Assembly: GCA_030512295.1 (NCBI GenBank)
Contig: JAULSR010000002.1
Coordinates: 2,666,001 to 2,730,000 of the forward strand
Reading direction: 5' to 3'
DNA from: Bombardia bombarda
Lineage: Eukaryota > Ascomycota > Sordariomycetes > Sordariales > Lasiosphaeriaceae
DNA length: 64,000 bases
Shown here: in pieces, positions 37,701 through 49,103 of the stretch
Position numbering within the stretch: the first letter of the stretch is position 1
Layout: each line of letters starts with the position of its first letter
Translations under genes and position numbers: made by a program
Notes under the pieces: model-generated
Told to the model about the DNA's origin: nothing
The model's input: only the letters and a program-made list of their open reading frames with translations
Databases searched by the model: none

Positions 37701-39593
37701 TGATGGCCTCTAGCTTGTACCACGGGTTCACAAGCTATACATCCAACGGCGGGCAAGCTCGGTTGTACTACGGTGATGGTCATATAGCTCAGCTGAGCTG
37801 TCCAGACGTCCTGGGATATCCCAGGGAGGCAAGCTAAGAACGCTTTGGAGTTTGTCCAATGGATGGGCTCCCTATTACTCACGCTGCGTACCTAATGACA
37901 ACCCTCTACACTTGGGCGACAGAGACACCCGGGCACATACTTAGTCGAATAGCTGGCAAAATTCAATACACAGACAGACACACAGACAGACCGAAAGGAC
38001 AGGACAGGGCCTCCGAGGCCACTGCCCTCACTCCCCAGCAGAGTGTATCAGCAGATTTGATTTGATTTTTCATTAAAGGGCATTACATTCATTAATAGCA
38101 TTACTTCTCCACTTCTTTCCCATCCCTCTCACCCCTCCCTCTCACCCCCTCCCTCTCACCCCCTCCCTCGCTACCCCATCCCCTCTCCATCCTCCCCTTG
38201 AACCGACTGGTCCATATCCAGTCCAGCCCCAGTCCAGGCCAGGACTGTTTCATGATGATCAAAATAATGACAAACAGAAACAGACTGCTGGTGCACCTGC
38301 CTTTCCCCCTCCTCCCTCCCTCTCCCTCCCTCGTTTCTTCTCGTCGTCGACCATTCCTCCTTTGGGCACGAACGGACAAGTAAGCCACTAAAAGCAGAAA
38401 CCCACCAGAAAGAAAAAGGAAAATAAAAAACCAAGCAAGCCAGAAAAGAGAAAAACAAAACGCCCCCAATCCATATTTTATCCTAATATGCCCAAATAAT
38501 CATGCAATCTCTCTTTCCATATTTATGAAAATGGTTATACTGCTTTCTGACTGTGAGTGTATAACTGTATGGCCCGAATACAACTCTAGGCAAGACAACC
38601 CAAGGCTGGGCACGGCAGGGGGTTGGGGGGAGGGGGAAGGGAGGGGAGAATAGGGTAGGGCACACGGTTACGAGTACCCATCACACACACACACACACAT
38701 ACACATACTAACTGCCGCTGTACATGTACGTCGTCCCGGTAGCAGCCAGCAGCAGCAACAATAGATATTGCTTACCGACAGAAGCCGCCTAGGCCGCCTC
38801 CAGCCAACCAGCAACGACCCGCCAAAGGTAGTATGCAAAAGAACCTGCCCCCTCCCCCCCCTCCCCTCTTCCCAACAACCCCCTAGTAATCGACCAGGAA
38901 TGTATAATGATTGTCGACCCACCCAGACATCCCACAGAGCCTGCAGCACGCAGCCTACAACCCATCTCAGCCCACGGCATGAGCACAACAACAACAGTAG
39001 CAAATTGATACCAAAACGACAACAACCCCCTGCCTGTAGGTTTATTGTTAGACTCCCACCACCCCCACCCCGAATCCTGCCTAGCCGGCCAACCGCGGCC
39101 ATTGGGCGAGTAATGTGAACAAAGGAAATAAACTTTGCGGAATACAAGGGCGGAGATAGGGACAAGGCTGGGTAGGTAGGTAAGGAGCCGACAGACACAC
39201 ACATACACACAACAGACAAACAGAGACACAGGAACAGACAGACAGACAGATAGATAGATAGACAGACAACATGTGTGTTTGTTGCTATGCTATTATCGTA
39301 TACGTCTAACCACTAAGCTCACACCCTCATCACCCACCCAGCAAGCAAGCAAGGGTAGGACGGCGGTGGGGGAGCGACTAGTGTATGACTGGGCAGGCGG
39401 GGGTCGGTCTGGGTCTGGTCTGGTCGGTCTGTGTGTATCCAAAGCCGTCCCTGCCTGTCCTATCTCTGCTCACGAGACTAGCTAGGTAGCCCTGTCTCTC
39501 CTCGTTCTGTCCAATTCTCTCGTTTCTGGTGTTTTCTACATCTCTTTTTGTTTTCTTTTCTTTTTTTTTTTTTTCTTTTCCCCACTTCTCTAA
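31733..39593. other. 7.9-kb region without a recognisable gene
   Basis: This lies upstream of the WBP2-like gene and downstream of the Rid1-like gene. I looked on both strands for domain motifs, exon chains and RNA genes and recognised none. The longest ORF, 34752-35522 (+, 256 codons), has no known domain and overlaps two other open frames on the same strand, which suggests chance. Repeats include T runs near 32290 and 39558, a 14-bp tandem repeat at 38125-38170 and AC repeats near 38683-38700. Several TAGGTAGGTA-type motifs occur. It could be a large regulatory region, host long noncoding RNAs, or hold orphan genes I cannot detect. Confidence 0.55.
38125..38170. repeat. 14-bp CT-rich tandem repeat, about 3 copies
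   Basis: Units of CCCTCTCACCCCCT, the first copy one C shorter, in noncoding DNA. Confidence 0.85.
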
Positions 39594-41456
39594 TCACGAG
39601 AGCCATGGCTCATTGGCTCGACCGCCTGCTTCCACAGCAACGTTGAAATCCAGCCTAGGAATCTCGATCCTGGGCGGCGGCTCGATTTGCTTGTTGGCGC
39701 CACCGCCAGCCCTCTTGACGGGCGAGGCGCTACGGCTCTCGGGAGGCGGCCCGTATCTGACATCGCGGACATCCCAGCCATCGTCAGCCGCCGCTGCGAC
39801 CCAGGTGCGTAGCCCATCGTGGACGGACCCGTAAAACTTCTCCTTGCACATGCGGAAGCTCCCGCCGAGACAACGCTCCCAGCCCGAGATGCGCAGCTCA
39901 GCCCGCAGCTTGTTGCGGTCTTCAGCAGTCGGGCCTGTGCAGGCCACGATGGCGTTCATCAAGTCCAGGTGACTAGCCAAGTAGTTTGTCGCGTCCCACT
40001 CGACCCCGCCAACGTAGGGGGCTGCGGGCACCGGCGGACGTTCTTGGGGGAAGTGGCGTGCCATGTAGCGGAGATGTCTGTCGGAGATGCTGATTTCGCT
40101 GTTATTGTTCGACACCGCATTGGAGACGTGGGAGGATGACGACGTCGACCTGGCGCTCATGACCGATGGGTCCATGCTTGGCGTCTGCTGCAAGCCTGCG
40201 GCGTTATTGGTTGCCGTGGTAGAACAGGATGACTTGTCAGGTGGGAGGGCAACAACGTTGAGGTTGTGCAGGAAGATCCAGAACACCTCCTTCGTGACGG
40301 ACACCGCCTCCTTGCACCATACGCGATAAGGTCGCTGACGCCTCATCTCCAGAACAAACTCGACGGGCCGTTCCTCCTCCTTTGGTTCGGGGTCCCGTAG
40401 ATAGCCCAGCACCCTCTGGGCCCGCGCCACGCGCTCCTGGGGCGTGGCACACTCGATATACGTCAACAGAACCGACGTGACGATATTCCTGGTCGTGAAC
40501 TCGCTCGGACCCTTCTTTTCAGGGTCAAAGATCATATGCAGAAGAGCGGGAAACAGCGTGGCATGGATGGAGTGAAGATACTGCAGAGCAAGGGCCGTAG
40601 TGCATAGTGCCTTTAGGCACAGGAGGTTTTCATGGAGCAGGGCATCTTCGTGTTCCTCCCTGCAGTTGATGGGTCAGTCTGGGCTCCGCCGAAATCTGCA
40701 AGCAACACACACACACACGCACTTGCTTTTGAGACAAAAGAAAAGCAAAGAAAAGAAAAAGGAAGAGATAAGCTTACCTCCACTCAATAGTCAGGATACG
40801 GTGCAGCAGCTCGACCGTTTCCTTCATGCCGCCCTGCTTGATAAAGTCCTCGGTCCATGCAACAGTCTCGTTACGGAGCAGAAGGCGTAGCTTGTGCAGC
40901 TTACCCACCTCGACGAGCTGCGGCTGCTGAACCTTTCGGAGGTACGAAACAAAATCGGCCGGGACCTGGTGGCCCTTGACTTTGGCCACTATACCGCTCG
41001 TGATGGACGGATTTCCTGACGACGTGGGACGGTAGTCGCTCGCAACGCTATCGGTCGACTTTGTTCTCCAGTGTCGCCCAATGCTGCTCTCCTTCTTCTG
41101 CTTTTTAACTGGCGAGACGGACGGGGTTTTGTTGCCCCCTCTGGCTAGCGTCATAGTCCTTCCTCGGGTGTGCTGTTTCTTCTTGCTGCCGTCGTCATGA
41201 TCAGAGCTGCCGATAGAACCGCCGCCGATGCCGCCTCCTCCTCCATCCACTGGTGAGCTGTCTCCCTCGTTCCTCGCTTCCTGGTCTAGTTTTGACTGCG
41301 TCTCTGCCCAATCTTGGCGAATAAACTCCATCTTGATTGTGTCAGTCAAGTTCCTCATCTTGTATCGTTGGTTTTCGGGGATATTGCGCCGGTCCAGCAG
41401 GGCCTCCAGATGCGTGTCTATGTCCTTTGGGTCCACCACAGGCTCCTGTCTCTGCT

Positions 41457-41490
<34 letters not shown>

Positions 41491-42519
41491 GTACTGCTGC
41501 TTCTGTTCCGGCGCAATGACAGATGCTGCCGATGACTTTGTCTTGAGGCCCAAGTTTGAAAGTGCCTGCCTGACGTTGGGACCTCCTCTTCCCCATGTCA
41601 ACCTCTTTTGGCTCTTATTGTCAGCGTCATTCTTGGGCTGATTATCCTTCGACTCTGTTGAGCCTGTCTTGTCCTTCTCCCGGCCCGTGACGTAATACTG
41701 AAACGACTTTGGACGGGGCTTTATCTTTGGCCGTGTCTCGTTGATGGATGACTGATCAGAAGGCCGCTCTGAGGCATTGGTCATTTGCCTCCCAAAATAG
41801 TCATCAGAGTCAACCCTCGGTTGAGGCGTAGAAATGTAATGGCTTTGTTGCTGTTGGCGATGAAGCTGTTCTGCAAAAGGCTGGCTCGCAAACTGGGCGT
41901 AGATGGGCGGCGGGGCAACGGGGTCGTTGTTGCCCAGCGACCCGGGAGGGGTCCGGTTTTCCTTGTCCTTCTGGCGGCGAGACTCGTCGTCCGCCACCTG
42001 CTGCTTGAGATTCTTGCTCGATTTCGGCCTCGAGAGGAGGGCGCTGAAGCTGGTAACAGACTTCACTTTCTTGGGAGGTTTCGTGGGAGAGCCTGAGCTG
42101 TCCTTGGGGGGCTTTTGCTGTTTTGTCGGCGATCTAAGTGAGAAGGTGCTCTTCTGCGGCAACGGCGACGGCGGTTGGCTGGCTTGGCCGTGGTACGGAT
42201 ACCTCGGAGGCGCCCACGAGTCCTCCGACTGGCGGTTTGGTGCTAGCTCGCCGAGGGCGAGAGGAGGCGGCTGGCGGCTGGTAAAGAAGCTCGGCGGGTT
42301 CATGTCGGTTGGTGATGGCCCGACCTGGTACGCGCCATTGTCGTATTGAGGAGAGAAGGATGACGGCAGAACAGAGCCGTCCGAGTTGTTTCTTTTGTGG
42401 CCACCCATGAATGACCGCAATACCGACGACTTGGAGCGCGAGTGGCTGTTTGAGCCAGCAGCGGCACCACCACCTCCAGGCAGCGCCGACCTGCCATCAA
42501 GGCCCACCACGGCCGACAT
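39594..42519 (-). CDS. Rid1-like protein with formin GTPase-binding and FH3 domains
   Basis: Exon 1 is 42519-40778, exon 2 is 40659-39594; the 118-bp intron has donor GTAAGC and acceptor CTGCAG, giving 935 residues. The first ~360 residues are disordered and rich in Ser, Pro and Lys, with poly-Gln near 341-356. A diaphanous-type GTPase-binding domain begins at about 366 (HLEALLDRRNIPENQRYKMRN, then MEFIRQDWAE), is interrupted by a Gly/Ser insert, and continues into an FH3/armadillo-type region across the splice (FVSYLRKV, LHKLRLLLRNETVAWTEDFI, then CLKALCTTALALQYL). Unlike true formins there is no FH1 or FH2 actin-nucleating part: the protein ends about 350 residues into the armadillo-like part. 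Fungi have such stand-alone GBD-FH3 proteins, often annotated GTPase-binding protein Rid1, expected to bind Rho-type GTPases at polarity sites. Start MSAVVGLDGRS is the first ATG of the frame. Confidence 0.85.
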
Positions 42520-42613
42520 GTCTGTGGTCTAGTTATTGTGATGGATTGGCGGAATGAAAATGTCTCGTAATAGGTATCGTATGTTGTATGGTACGAGGTA
42601 TAATGGTTGATGA

Positions 42614-42682
42614 GAATGCGAAATGTCAATTGCCAATGTCAATGTCAATGCTAATGCGGATGCGAATGCGAATGCGAATGCC
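42614..42682. repeat. AATGNN hexanucleotide repeat
   Basis: Repeated AATGTC and AATGCG hexamers in the probable 5' leader of the Rid1-like gene. Confidence 0.8.
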
Positions 42683-42711
42683 AATATGATGCAAAATGCC
42701 GGTTGCTGAAG

Positions 42712-42744
42712 GGGGCGGGCGGCGGGCGGCGGGCGGCGGGCGGC
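42712..42744. repeat. GGGCGGC tandem repeat
   Basis: About five imperfect units, about 190-225 bp upstream of the Rid1-like start codon. Its G-runs could form a quadruplex on the plus strand (inference). Confidence 0.85.
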
Positions 42745-43861
42745 CGGAGGGAAACGAAGCGATGCTGATAATTGAATTGCGATGCTGGTGAGATGCTGCT
42801 GCTTGTAAATTGATCGTCTATCGGTATGCCATAACTGTTGATGTCGTTACACACACCGCACACACACACACACACGCAAGGTTGCGCGCTGCCCAAAAAG
42901 ATGTCGAGAGGAGTCGAAATCCAAGCAAAATCCCAGTCCGTCACTTGCATCCAAAACTCATGGGTGGGCGTGTGATGAAGACAGCGGGATGGATGCAAGC
43001 AGGCGACAAAAGGCAAGCTGGTGTCAAGGATCCAAGAGAAATTAGGGATTCCTAAACGGAAAGAGAGAAAAAAACTGTGTCGCCTTTTTGCTTTCTCGCT
43101 TTTCCCGGTTCGCTGTGGTTGCGTTCCAAGTTTGGCAGTTGCGCAGGTCGCCCCGGGCGAGCCTTCCCGGCCAATGGCAATATTGTTTACCAGGGAGTTG
43201 CGGTTACCCCAGCAATGAGTTCAGCTCCCTCCCTGTTTCTTGGCTTACTGGCCCAGAGTGGCCCTTGCTTCCCTGCCCTTGGCCGCTTTTGACGTTAGCT
43301 TATCGTCGATAAGCACCCAATCCCCGCAGTGCCCCGCCACGTATATATCGGGACCCACCTGCCACTTCACCTCGGTATACTTGCACATTACGGAGAACGG
43401 GTAATCCCCGTTACGCATCGTACGCGGTTTGTTCACAGCAACCAGGGCATCCTTACCCAGATTTAGCTCACTTGCTCTGTTATTTTACCAAATGACATCG
43501 CAACATACGAACCGGCTCCAGCAACATCTCGCGACGTGTTTCCAACAACGGGAAATAATCGCGGAAACCCGGAGCAAACCCAGGTAACGCTAAAGTACTT
43601 AACGGCTACACTAGTTGACGGTGAGGCAGGTACATAAGGTCTGCAGGATGATAGTGTATTTTACTGTGTACGGGGTACAGCTCTAGAGTCTCAATAGTAA
43701 ACAATACCCCTCCTTTTCGCCGGTTCTCCCCATCCGCCGTCCCCTATCCTGCATCGACCATGCAGCGCCCAACGGACACTGGCCACGCTGCCATGCAACG
43801 GCCAAAAAAAAAAAAAAAGGCACAAAACTCAAAGGCAAAGTTGGATATTAACATGCAGAAC

Positions 43862-45002
43862 TTACCAACTCATCAGCCCCTTGGACCTGTCAAACCCGCC
43901 CCGCAGCTGGCTCTTTGGCTTGACAACCTTGCCCTGCAGCACCGTGAACTTGACAACGCCCTCACAGTCCTCGGGCTTGACCCGCGCAAGCCAGATGCAC
44001 TGACCCGCGCCGACACCGCCTTCCCCATCCTCCCCTCCTTCTCCGCCGGCGGCGATACCACCAACTCCTCCCCTCCGCCAACCGCCCCCTCTCCACCGCA
44101 TCCACCCCAAACGCATCCGGCCGTCGGTACACCATCACATTTGCACTATACTTGTGCCCGCCCACGTGGCTGATGAAGTAGATCCCCACGCCGCCGGGTC
44201 TGTCATCGTCGAGGTCGCGGTACAGCCCGAGCGGCTGCAGGTGGCGCTGGAACTCCTTGCGCAGCAGCGGCGCGCTCTGGCCGCAGCGCGCGTCGCGCGT
44301 CCGCTGGCTGCACAGCAGGATCAGCACCCGGTGCGGGCAGGGCCGCGTCGTGAGCTCCTTGATCGCGGCGGGGGTGCCCTCGGGCAGGGGCGCGGGAAGC
44401 GACCTGGGCAGGCTGACGGGCGCAAGCGGCGACGTGTTTGTGGGCGCCTTGCTGATGATGTCGCTGATGAGGACCGGCACGGTCGCTGGTGTTACGTTCT
44501 CGACGATGGTGAAGGCGGGCAGGAGGAGCACGGTTGTCGGCTCGGAGTAGTCGGACGTGTGGTGCGGTGTGGGGATGTTGGAGGCGGAGAGCATGAGTTT
44601 CTAGAAAGAAAAAGGGGAGATGTCAGGAAGTGCGCAGTCTACCTAGGTAGGTGTGGCAAGGAGGGGGTAACATACCCCATTGCTCGGCGCCTTTGCATTG
44701 CCAATAGCCTGCATGACGCTGCCCTTCTCGTCGGCGACATCGCGCACCCAGTCGGTCTTGCCCGTCGCTACCAGCACGTGGGTGCTCCAACCCTTGACGA
44801 AGCCATAGAGCTCGTCGTCCTCGTCGATCTTGAAGCCCTTGGGGTACTGCACCGCGCAGCTGTCGCAGTCGTGGTCGCAGTCGTCGCCGTCGGCCGCCTT
44901 GTCGACGGCGGGGAAGAGGTCGTCGATGTCGGCCTTGCTGCCAGAGTCGCCAATAGCCAGCTTCTTAGCGCTGTTGATCAGCGACTTGAATCCAGAACTC
45001 AT
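43862..45002 (-). CDS. AIM32: Aim32-like (sucrase/ferredoxin-like) protein with a frame break
   Basis: Exon 1 is 45002-44676, exon 2 is 44600-43862; the 75-bp phase-0 intron has donor GTATGT and acceptor TCTAG. About 355 residues: an acidic Cys cluster (GDDCDHDCDSC), then THVLVATGKTDWVRDVADE, then the C-terminal thioredoxin-like [2Fe-2S]-type half with HRVLILLCSQRTRDARCGQSA and the HVGGHKYSANVMVY block typical of Suc/Fer-like proteins. Yeast Aim32 is a mitochondrial redox protein. After DAFGVDAVER the frame turns Arg-rich, while a different frame carries the expected end (GQCIWLARVKPEDCEGVVKF to GLMSW, stop 43862). Removing one base, or adding one base at each of two G runs (around 44083-44087 and 44025-44028), restores continuity. 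Start MSSGFKSLINSAKKL is preferred; ATG at 45128 would add 42 residues. The stop overlaps a perfect GTAAGT, so a further exon cannot be excluded. Confidence 0.78.
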
Positions 45003-46484
45003 CTTTTTTCTGGTCAGTGCTGGCAGGTGGGAAGAGGCGGAAGCGGGTGGTGGCCCCATGGCGGAGGAGCTCGACACCGGATTTGCATCAAGCACTTCTT
45101 TTTGCCCGCCGCGTCCAGCCGCAAACACGCTAACGAGGCCTAACCTGCCAGGGTATTCCCTTCTGTAAACGAAACTGCCCGGGTGGTGTTATGCGGGATG
45201 GATCGTAGCGCGCGCGGTGTGCGCTCGGCAACTCGGAGCTAGCGAGGACAACGGGGCCCCTGGAGCCAGGTCGGACGAATAACGCAGCTACCCAACAATG
45301 ATGCAATGAAGCAGCAGACCCGGCCAGTGGTGGTGGGGGCGGGGTTAACACAAGGTGGGTCCCAGTGGTCTGGTTTGGGCTGTTGCGGTCCAATCTGTTT
45401 GTTTCGTTTCTTTCAGTTATCCATCTGATAAGATTGCATCGATCAATGAATTCTGCCTATGGCACGAACCAAAGACGCAGTTCAGCATGCCATCCCGACT
45501 ATATATATACCACGATCATCTCGGAGAAGAATGCGAGCTGCGTAATAACAACTGGTGTAATTCGGGGATTAGTCACTAAATCACCGCCAAAATCCGAATG
45601 TCACCGTTGTCGTCACCCTACTCGTCACTCATACTGTCCTGAATCATCTACTGTTAATCACAACCTCGTATCTCCGAGAGCCCATGTTTTCTCGGATCCG
45701 CCATCTGTCCGAGAGGCCAAAATAGATCACTTGGAACCCCTAAAACAATGAACGTATTTGGGGTTTATTGTTATATCTTTATTATACTCCTACCCTTTCC
45801 TTATCTCGAATAGCACAAGTTCAAATCAGAATAACTTTAACACGTTGAAACGCACAACCCAACCAACACATCTAGAATACACACAAAACCACAGATCAGA
45901 GTGACGATTCCAACGCGGACACCACAACCATAAGTTTGATATCTGTGTTCGTACACCAACTTACATATCATCCCTCTTTGTTACGCCCTCCTTACGTGCC
46001 TTCCCCTTCCCTTCCTCAACCAAGGATTACATCCTACATCCTACATTAACATCAACATCAACCCCTTTTCTTCACCTTTCTTCCCCCTTTCACCCCTTTC
46101 CGGCCCTTTCCCCTCCCAAAATAAAAACAGCCAAACCTAGAGCAGACACATAGTTAGATAGAGCAATGCAGAGTCATCAACACTGGTCAAAAATCAAATC
46201 AAAAAGCAAACAAATACATAAGAGCAAAAAAACAGTGAATAATAGGATGCAATAAGCGCTTTCAAGTTCAGACCTTGCCCCCTGTCCCCTTACTTCCAGT
46301 CCCAGTTCTCAAACGACCAAACATACATGTGCAATAAAACCCCAACGATTAGCTCGCGCCACTTCTTTTATTCCCCGTGGTCCTCCCTCTACCCCCCCCC
46401 CCCTTCCCAATCTTGAAATCCCCCTTCCTATCGATCTACCAACATCATCCAATTCCTCTCCCTACTCTAAAGATATATCTAGAC
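45003..46484. other. Intergenic, no gene seen
   Basis: About 1.5 kb: promoter of the Aim32-like gene and 3' flank of the acyltransferase gene. The right half is AT-rich with CT-rich tracts. No RNA gene or ORF is supported. Confidence 0.55.
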
Positions 46485-49103
46485 CTAAATATTCTTCTTC
46501 CTCGCCTCATCATACGCCTCCGCCTCACTCGCATCATCCTCCAGCTCATCCTCCACCTCCTCTTCCGACTCCGTATCCTCCCCACCCCCCAACACCATCC
46601 CCCCATCTCCATCCCCACCATTCTTCTCCGCCATGCTCTGGCGCCGTCTAATCGCCCCCCGCTCCCTCATCGCCTCGCGAATCTTCTTGCTCGCCTCGTC
46701 GAACCCGCCATGGCTATCCAGCGTGGTGAACTGCGCAACCGGGAACCCGCCACCGGCACTGCTGCTGCGACTCCTGCTGCGACTCGGCGGCCGCGTCGCA
46801 AACATAGCCACCTGCCCGATATTGCTAAACGACTCGTTCCGCGGAATCGCCCGGCTCGACAGCGTCGTGCCCCTCCGCGACAACATGACCCCACCCGTCC
46901 GTGTCGGGCTCTCAACGCCCCCGTCGGCACCAACACCGTACCCTCCTGCTCCTCCCGGCGACGACATCTCGCTCTCGCGACGCCTAAACGTCGTCTGCAC
47001 CGGGGACACAGGGCCGCCACTCTCTGTCGTAGCGCGCTCCGACGGATCCGCCACCAGCCGCGTCGTCTCGAAATCAGGAAACATCTCTGGCCCGAGCGTG
47101 TTGATAAGCTCCGTGACCTGTTTGCTGAGCTCGGCGCGCCGCTCGCGCAGCTGCTGGATGTTGTAGCTGCTCGACGGGTTGATGCACATGACCAGCGGCC
47201 GGAGCGACTTGATGATATCCATGCCCACCTCACCAAACCGCAGCGCCGCGAACGTAACCGCCGGAAAGAAGATCCAGCCCGCCAAAAATACCATCCAGAT
47301 GGGCACGCTCTCGGGAACGCGGCCACCGAGACGGTCCTGGTAGACCCGGTAGGCGAGGATGGACGTGTAGAGATTATAAAGCACGGGCGCAAACGCCATG
47401 GCCACCAGCAGCTTCCATGTCGCCATGACATCCCTGCCCTGGATCTTGACCGCCGATCCGGCCAGAGCCGTCTTGGCCTTCTGGAGACTGATCACCTTGG
47501 ACGCGATAAACACCGGTCCGAACAGGACCAGGCCGGGGAGCACGCCGGCTGATAGGACAAGCAATTTCGCAAGTCGGTAGAAGAAAGTCAAAACAACCTT
47601 AGGCCACGACATCCTCGCGTACTGCACCTGGTGATCCCGAATATTCAAATATCGAAGCTGCCGGTTATACTCCTTGACCGACTTCTGCAGCTTCTGGATG
47701 CGCGCGTCATCCTTGTACTTCTCATAGCCCATAGCAAGCCGGCGGTTCAGCTCCACCACCACGGGCAGCGGCAGCTTCTTGCCCGTGGGGTTGTACAGCC
47801 GCCGCGCCGCCTGGATGACCATGAGCGTGTCGTAGTCGGGCGTCGAGACGGTCACGGCGCTCAGCGCCTGGTGCACCATGTCCAGGAGCTGGCCGATGGC
47901 GTCTCGCCGCTGTTTGTTACTGTACATGTGCACCAGCTTCGCCGGCACCTCGAACGGCGGGCCAAACTCCACCACGGCCCTCGACCTGAACTTGTGCGCG
48001 TGGAAGTAGTTCATGCCCACCGGCACGATCTTCAAACCACAATCGGGGGCGTCGGCAAGCGTGCCGAGAGCCATGATAGCCACGCCCGCCTTGAGCGGAA
48101 GCAGCTCGGTGCGATCGTGGCTGCCTCCCTCGGGGAAGATGCCGACGCAGCCGCCAGACTTGAGGCGGTCAAACACGGCCTGGTAGACCTTTGTCTGGTC
48201 GATGTGAGGCGCGATCTTGTACTTTGTCCCCTTGAACCCCTCCTTGCAGCCGTGGAAGCTCTTGTCGCCAAACTGCCCATGCTCATCAACGTCATCGCGG
48301 CCCGTCAGCTGCGTCAACGACAGCTGGTCCTTCAGCGGCCGCTTGATCCGCAGCTCCTCGGGTCCGATAATCTCGGCAATATCGACGCTCGCGCCGGTCT
48401 GGCCCTTGATCGAGGGCAGGAAGATCATGCCGCTCACCTCGGACTGCTTGTTAAAGTTCGTGCCGTATCCGCGGATGAGGGTCGGGTCGTTGATGGGATC
48501 GGGGAGGTAGATGGTGCCCTTGCCGGGCTTGGCCGCGTCCTGTGCTCGGCCGACCGGCACGGAGCCGACCTGGCGGGACGCCCATCCGATGAAGCCGTGG
48601 ACCGACTTCTGCGCGATAAGGAGCGAGATGCGGCGCTTGCACTCGTCCCGCAGCGTCCGCTGGAGGATCAGGGCGTCGACGAACTGTGGTTGCGGAGAAT
48701 CATGATGTCAGTCACATGTCGCACAGCGCCATTAGATTTCATGTTGAGACCAATAGGAATAGGGTAGCCAAACCTGATTTGCGTGCGGTGCTGCCACGAA
48801 GAGGACGGGCCCGTTGCGGGGCACCCTCCAGGAGCCACGGGGATGCACCTCGCGGAAGAAGAGCGTCAGGATAGACATGCTCCATAGAAATGCGTCATAT
48901 TTCCAGTTGCTCATGGGGTACAGCTCCTTGGTTGGTGTTGACGAGTCGGCGCTCTGCGGAGGAGGCGGCGCCGCCATCTTGTCGTTGTTGTCGTGCTTCT
49001 TCTCGGTCTTTGCCGTTGTGTCGGTTGAGGTCGAAGGAGCACCGGAATGGTCTTCAACAACTGCGGCCTGGGCCTCGGCCGCTTGTAATTCGGAGTTCGC
49101 CAT
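46485..49103 (-). CDS. SCT1: Glycerol-3-phosphate/DHAP O-acyltransferase (Sct1/Gpt2 type)
   Basis: Exon 1 is 49103-48774, exon 2 is 48683-46485; the 90-bp intron has a weak donor GTTTGG and acceptor CACAG, 842 residues. The splice sits inside acyltransferase motif I, giving PHANQ|FVD (residues 106-113) as in yeast Sct1 and Gpt2. Motif III is FPEGGSHDR at about 293-301 and the following GLKIVPVGMNYFHAHKFRSRAVVEFGPP is the motif IV region. Four or so membrane helices follow (SWPKVVLTFFYRLAKLLVL, ATWKLLVAMAFAPVLYNLY, IWMVFLAGWIFFPAVTFAA). The tail is Ser-rich and ends with an acidic stretch (EDTESEEEVEDELEDDASEAEAYDEA), like the phosphorylated tails of the yeast enzymes. It makes lysophosphatidic acid at the ER, the first step of glycerolipid synthesis. 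SCT1 and GPT2 are paralogues in yeast; filamentous fungi usually have one, so the symbol is by family. Confidence 0.92.

Larger units (their letters stand above)
42520..43861. other. Intergenic and 5' region of the Rid1-like gene
   Basis: About 1.3 kb. Just upstream of the Rid1-like start are an AATGNN hexamer run (42614-42682) and a GGGCGGC repeat (42712-42744). The rest shows no gene. Confidence 0.55.

Noticed and set aside
46377..48767. Long plus-strand ORFs opposite the glycerol-phosphate acyltransferase
   Set aside because: They mirror the minus-strand gene, which carries the catalytic motifs, and encode no domain.
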